From Tichowtungia sp964398915 (GTDB lineage: Bacteria > Verrucomicrobiota > Kiritimatiellia > Kiritimatiellales > Tichowtungiaceae), in assembly GCA_964398915.1 (NCBI GenBank), contig CAYNOR010000001.1, positions 1-64,000 of the forward strand: a stretch of 64,000 bases of DNA. Direction: 5' to 3'. A model generated the notes under the pieces. The model had not been told where the DNA came from. It was given only the letters and a program-made list of their open reading frames with translations, and did no database searches. Both the position numbers and the translations under genes were made by a program. Each line of letters starts with the position of its first letter. The stretch's first letter is position 1. Positions 60,617 through 64,000 of this stretch are shown here, in pieces.

Positions 60617-62287
60617 ATGAAAGTTGTCATTATCGGCGGTGTAGCCGCCGGCCCGAAAGCCGCCTCGCGCATCAACCGTCTTTGTGCAGAAGCCGACGTG
60701 ACGATCGTCGAAAAAGGCGAACTGCTCTCTTACGCCGGATGCGGCCTGCCGTATTATATCTCCGGTCTGGTCAAAGACTCGAAAGAACTGATGTCCACTC
60801 CGGTCGGAACTGTGCGCGACACCGCCTTTTTCCGTAATGTTAAAAATGCAAAGGTGCTGAACCGTACCGAAGCCGTCGCAATCAACCGGAAACAGAAAAC
60901 GGTAACGGTGAAAAACCGGGACGGAGCGGCGCAGATCCTTCCGTACGACAAGCTGGTGCTGGCCACCGGAGCAGAATCGGCTGTCCCGCCGATTCCCGGC
61001 ATCCGTCTCAAAAACATCTTCAACCTCAAAGACATCCACGATGCCGATGCCATTAAAGCCACACTGGCTGAACATAAAGCGATCAATGCGGTTATCGTCG
61101 GCGGCGGGCTGATTGGTGTGGAAGTGGCCGAGGCCTTCAGTGAAATGGGCTGCCGGATCACGCTCGTGGAATTTCTGCCGAATATCCTGAGCATCATGGA
61201 TCCGGAAATGGCCTCGCTGGTTGAACAGCACTTTGAAGCCAAAGGGGTAAAAGTCCAGACCGGAACCCGGGTCACTGAATTTACAGGCACCGGCCGGGTC
61301 GAAAAAGTGATCACGGATCGCGGGGAGTTTCCGGCGGATATCGTGCTGGTCGCCGTCGGTGTCCGTCCGTCAACCCGGCTGGCGCAGGATGCCGGACTGG
61401 ACATCGGCCCGACCCGCGCCATTGCTGTGAGTGAACAGATGCGGACTTCCGATCCGGATATTTATGCCGTCGGCGACTGTGCAGAAAAGAAAAACATGAT
61501 CACCGGAAAACCGGCCTATGTTCCACTCGGCTCCACGGCCAACAAAGAAGGCCGCGTTGCCGCCAACGCCATCTTCGGTATGAACGATTCGTTCCCGGGA
61601 ATTCTAGGCAGTGCCATCTGCAAAGTGTTCGACTTCACCGTGGCCCGCACCGGCCTGAGTGAAAAAGAGGCGCGGGATGCCGGATACGATGTCGTCACTT
61701 GTCTCGCGCCCGCGCCGGACAAACCGCACTTCATGCCCTCAGCCAAACCGCTGTTTCTGAAGCTGATCGCCGACCGGAAGAGCCGCAAACTGCTCGGGGC
61801 GCAGGCTACCGGCCCCGGCAATGCCGAACGCCGGATTGACATTGCCGCAATGGCTCTGACCGCCGGAATGACAGCGGATCAACTGGCTAATGCCGATCTG
61901 ATTTATGCTCCGCCTTACTCGCCGGCGGTGGACAACATCATCACCGCCGCCAATATTCTGCGCAATAAAATGGACGGACTAATGAGCGGAATCACCCCGA
62001 CGGAGGTTTTCGCCCGGAAAGAATCCGGTGATTCCTTCACGCTGCTGGATGTCCGATCCCCGGCCGAACGCGAGCAGATGCGGATCGAAGGAACCGCAGA
62101 TATTCCACTGGGCACCTTGCGAAAACGAATTCAGGAGCTGGACCGGAACAAGCCGGTTATCGCCTTCTGTAAAATCTCTCTGCGCGGATACGAAGCCGCG
62201 CTGATTCTGAAGCAGGCCGGATTCACCGATGTGAGCGTCATGGATGGAGGCATACTGATGTGGCCCGGCAAACTGATCCGCAACTGA
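60617..62287 (+). CDS. CoA-disulfide reductase / rhodanese fusion (FAD oxidoreductase)
   Basis: A 556-residue flavoprotein. FAD-binding IIGGVAAGPKAASRINRL at the N-terminus, redox Cys42 in SYAGCGLPYY (the CoADR/Npsr type with a single reactive cysteine), NAD-binding VIVGGGLIGVEVAEAF and VGDCAEKKNMITG. From about residue 450 there is a rhodanese domain with LLDVRSPAEREQM and active-site Cys518 in FCKISLRGYEA. Such fusions reduce CoA persulfide or polysulfide with NADH, releasing H2S. It is the core enzyme of the operon and argues for persulfide metabolism. It begins 3 bases after the carrier gene. Confidence 0.93.
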   Translation: MKVVIIGGVAAGPKAASRINRLCAEADVTIVEKGELLSYAGCGLPYYISGLVKDSKELMSTPVGTVRDTAFFRNVKNAKVLNRTEAVAINRKQKTVTVKNRDGAAQILPYDKLVLATGAESAVPPIPGIRLKNIFNLKDIHDADAIKATLAEHKAINAVIVGGGLIGVEVAEAFSEMGCRITLVEFLPNILSIMDPEMASLVEQHFEAKGVKVQTGTRVTEFTGTGRVEKVITDRGEFPADIVLVAVGVRPSTRLAQDAGLDIGPTRAIAVSEQMRTSDPDIYAVGDCAEKKNMITGKPAYVPLGSTANKEGRVAANAIFGMNDSFPGILGSAICKVFDFTVARTGLSEKEARDAGYDVVTCLAPAPDKPHFMPSAKPLFLKLIADRKSRKLLGAQATGPGNAERRIDIAAMALTAGMTADQLANADLIYAPPYSPAVDNIITAANILRNKMDGLMSGITPTEVFARKESGDSFTLLDVRSPAEREQMRIEGTADIPLGTLRKRIQELDRNKPVIAFCKISLRGYEAALILKQAGFTDVSVMDGGILMWPGKLIRN

Positions 62288-62305
62288 CATGAAAGGAGAA
62301 GCCAA

Positions 62306-62785
62306 ATGAAAAAAACAGCCATAGCAACCGCAACAGGCATCGCCATCGGGATCGTACTTACAGTCGTCGGCATGATGACTCTGATGCCTAAAATGATGAT
62401 TCATGAACGTAAAAGCCCGCTAGGGTATGAAAAAACCATTGACCATCTCACAACCGTAATCACCAATGGCGGATGGATCATCTCGCAGAAAAAGGATATG
62501 CAGAAAGCGATTGCCCCGTACGGAAAAACCATTCCGCGGGTCACGCTGCTTAAAATCTGTCAGGCGGACTATGCCTGCCGGATTCTGAACACCGATGATG
62601 CCATGTTTGTTTCCGTCATGATGCCCTGCACCATTGCGGTCTATCAGAAAAGCGACGGAAACACCTATGTCTCCACCATGAATACCGGGATGATGGGCAA
62701 AATGTTCGGCGGAGTCATCGCGGAAGTCATGGCCGGATCCGTCGCGAAGGACGAAGCAAAATTCACTGAATTTCTTAACCGCTAA
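62306..62785 (+). CDS. DUF302 protein with N-terminal membrane anchor
   Basis: A 159-residue protein: a membrane helix (about 4-27) and a DUF302 domain (about 40-155) with LLKICQADYACRILNTDD, the conserved VMMPCTIAVYQKSDG and VSTMNTGMMGKMFGG. DUF302 proteins occur next to sulfur-oxidation, cytochrome and rhodanese genes; the function is unknown. Its three cysteines lie in the middle of the domain, and one is in the family motif. GGAG lies upstream of the ATG. The context again points to thiol or sulfur handling. Confidence 0.85.
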   Translation: MKKTAIATATGIAIGIVLTVVGMMTLMPKMMIHERKSPLGYEKTIDHLTTVITNGGWIISQKKDMQKAIAPYGKTIPRVTLLKICQADYACRILNTDDAMFVSVMMPCTIAVYQKSDGNTYVSTMNTGMMGKMFGGVIAEVMAGSVAKDEAKFTEFLNR

Positions 62786-62807
62786 CCCGCGGAGAAAGGT
62801 GCATGAT

Positions 62808-63125
62808 ATGAACGTGAAAGAACTGACGGACGAAACATTTGAAAAAGCAACCGGCTCCGGTGTTGTGCTGGTGGATTTCTGGGCGCCGTGGTGCGGTCCC
62901 TGCAAAATGCAGGGACCCATCCTCGATAAAGTGGCTGCAAAACTCGGCAACCGGGCAACGGTGGCCAAACTGGATGTTGATCAATTTCCTGCCTCCGCTG
63001 CGCAGTACGGTGTGCGCGGAATTCCGACACTGATTGTGTTTAAAGACGGTGCTGTCGTGAAACAATTCGTCGGTGTACAGCAGGAAGCCTCGTTGCTTGC
63101 GGTTCTTGAAGCCGCACTGAGTTAA
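62808..63125 (+). CDS. trxA: Thioredoxin
   Basis: A 105-residue thioredoxin with active site WAPWCGPCKMQGP, the cis-Pro GIPTLIVFKDG and the usual charged start. The ATG at 62808 follows GGAGAAAGG; a GTG three codons upstream is in frame. It lies 22 bases behind the DUF302 gene. In this operon it likely reduces protein disulfides or persulfides generated by the rhodanese/CoADR enzyme. Whether it is the cell's main thioredoxin cannot be told. Confidence 0.93.
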   Translation: MNVKELTDETFEKATGSGVVLVDFWAPWCGPCKMQGPILDKVAAKLGNRATVAKLDVDQFPASAAQYGVRGIPTLIVFKDGAVVKQFVGVQQEASLLAVLEAALS

Positions 63126-63185
63126 AGGAATCGTATCAAGTCGTACTGCAAAGCATCAGATCCCGTAAAACGAGAGGACTCCTGT

Positions 63186-63617
63186 ATGAACATCCGAATT
63201 AAACGCATTCTCTGCCCCGTCGACTTTTCGCCGTCCGGAGATTTTGCATTCGACTATGCCTGCGCGATTGCAACGCGACATGGTGCAACGGTCGAACTGC
63301 TGCATATAGCCGAAGCCTCGGCCTATGCCGAAGATGAACCGCCGAAAGGCCAGCCGGTCTTTGAAGAGATTCTGCGCAACCGGCTGCGGAAAATGGCCGC
63401 ACCGGCCTCTGTTCCGGTGGAGATCAATCTGCTGTCCGGCATTCCGTACATTGAAATCATCAACCGGGCAACCGCTCTGCGTGCCGACCTGATTGTCATC
63501 GGAACGCACGGCCGGACCGGCATGAAACACCTTCTGATCGGCAGCGTGGCAGAACGGGTGGTAAGAACCGCCCCCTGTCCTGTACTCACCGTGCGGCATC
63601 CTGATCATCTTGTTTAA
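63186..63617 (+). CDS. Universal stress protein (UspA family)
   Basis: A 143-residue UspA-type protein. The N-terminal ILCPVDFSPSGDFAFDYA and the ATP-binding GTHGRTGMKHLLIGSVAERV with the following APCPVLTV are diagnostic and complete, so nucleotide binding is expected. UspA proteins help survival during arrest and redox stress. It follows the thioredoxin gene after 60 bases, in the same operon by direction and spacing. GAGAGGA is upstream of the ATG. Confidence 0.93.
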   Translation: MNIRIKRILCPVDFSPSGDFAFDYACAIATRHGATVELLHIAEASAYAEDEPPKGQPVFEEILRNRLRKMAAPASVPVEINLLSGIPYIEIINRATALRADLIVIGTHGRTGMKHLLIGSVAERVVRTAPCPVLTVRHPDHLV

Positions 63618-63631
63618 AAAGGAACTCAGCT

Positions 63632-63964
63632 ATGAAAAAAGAACATCCCTGCATCCGTCAGGGTAAACTCAAGGCAGAATCATTAAAACGGGCCTCGGAA
63701 ACGCTGAAAATGCTGGCGCACCCGCAGCGCCTGCGTATCATCGAAATCCTCGAGCGCGAACAGGAGGTGCCCGTGTATGCCCTGATTGAAGAAACCGGCT
63801 TCCCGCAGGCGGTCGTTTCGCAGCATCTGAATCAGATGCGCCGAATCGGCCTGCTCAGCGCCGAACGGCGCGGCAAAGAAATGTGGTATTCCATCACCGA
63901 TCCGCGCGCCCTCTCCATTTTGAACTGTATCTGTACCCACTGCACAGAAAAGGACTTTGAATGA
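63632..63964 (+). CDS. ArsR-family transcriptional repressor (second)
   Basis: A 110-residue ArsR/SmtB-type regulator: TLKMLAHPQRLRIIEIL, recognition helix VVSQHLNQMRRIGLL and wing RRGKEMWYSIT. Cysteines are at 7, 99, 101 and 104; the C-terminal cluster CICTHC lies beyond the wing in the helix used for metal or thiol sensing. It differs from the first repressor of the operon (no cysteine in the recognition helix), so the two likely sense different signals. AAGGAA precedes the ATG. Confidence 0.9.
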   Translation: MKKEHPCIRQGKLKAESLKRASETLKMLAHPQRLRIIEILEREQEVPVYALIEETGFPQAVVSQHLNQMRRIGLLSAERRGKEMWYSITDPRALSILNCICTHCTEKDFE

Positions 63965-64000
63965 ACCCTGATTGGCCACAAAAAGCACAAAAATTCACGA
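63961..64000 (+). other. Possible start of a further gene, cut by window end
   Basis: An ATG at 63961 overlaps the ArsR stop (ATGA) and opens a frame MNPDWPQKAQKFT to the end. However, the bases GGCCACAAAAAGCACAAAAA look like a common extragenic repeat type, so this may not be coding. Confidence 0.2.

Overview
The window looks like chromosomal DNA of a Gram-negative, largely anaerobic bacterium. It carries lipobox lipoproteins, an outer-membrane porin, prepilins, an oxygen-sensitive class III ribonucleotide reductase and a membrane pyrophosphatase. Gene content and style (TPR/GT-C membrane proteins, DUF1566, a four-helix-bundle/zinc-finger protein, intergenic spaces full of short degenerate repeats) fit the PVC superphylum, perhaps Kiritimatiellota or a relative. 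That placement is inference from gene content, since no rRNA is present.

Layout. 0-2.7 kb: two prepilin-like genes around a TMTC-like GT-C/TPR membrane protein. 2.7-7.5 kb: a minus-strand group cvpA, dnaG, response regulator, hybrid histidine kinase. 7.7-11.7 kb: nrdD, a glutaredoxin-like gene and nrdG behind a candidate NrdR box. 11.8-20.4 kb: isochorismatase-like hydrolase, EamA permease, PEGA lipoprotein, manA, yjbQ, TPR lipoprotein, pyrH-frr, split coaB/coaC, GtrA. 20.5-30.3 kb (minus): hppA, lipB, gcvH, tRNA-Cys, panC, efp-epmA, trpE/trpG and a WecG-type glycosyltransferase fused to a STAS-like domain. 30.5-42.5 kb: an MntP-ZIP fusion, mutS, a GT-C/TPR protein, AEC transporter, aldo/keto reductase, porin, ppnP and a large lipoprotein.

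42.5-48.8 kb is an accessory, partly decayed island on the minus strand. It holds a four-helix-bundle/zinc-finger protein with an in-frame 9-bp tandem repeat, two small phage-like remnants and a frameshifted Sel1-repeat gene. It also holds a tightly coupled module: a CRISPR-associated NE0113-family CARF protein, a DUF3696-type ATPase lacking its Walker A end, and an unrecognised 312-residue protein. No CRISPR array or core cas gene is visible. This module is the best candidate for an undescribed defence-like system.

48.8-58.4 kb: a 2002-residue membrane/GH94 protein, a DUF1566 protein, a flavodoxin-fold reductase, two copies of a 93-bp element with inverted ends, and rsmB. 58.4-64 kb: a compact plus-strand operon bounded by two ArsR-type repressor genes. 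It encodes a CBS protein, an ACR3/SBF-type carrier fused to CBS domains, a CoA-disulfide-reductase/rhodanese fusion, DUF302, thioredoxin and a universal stress protein. Together these suggest thiol, persulfide or oxyanion stress handling.

Across the window a 15-bp palindrome, TTCCAANNNTTGGAA, recurs at least 16 times with at most one mismatch, mostly inside genes and in several reading frames. This is comparable to a highly iterated palindrome such as HIP1, and I do not know a name for it.
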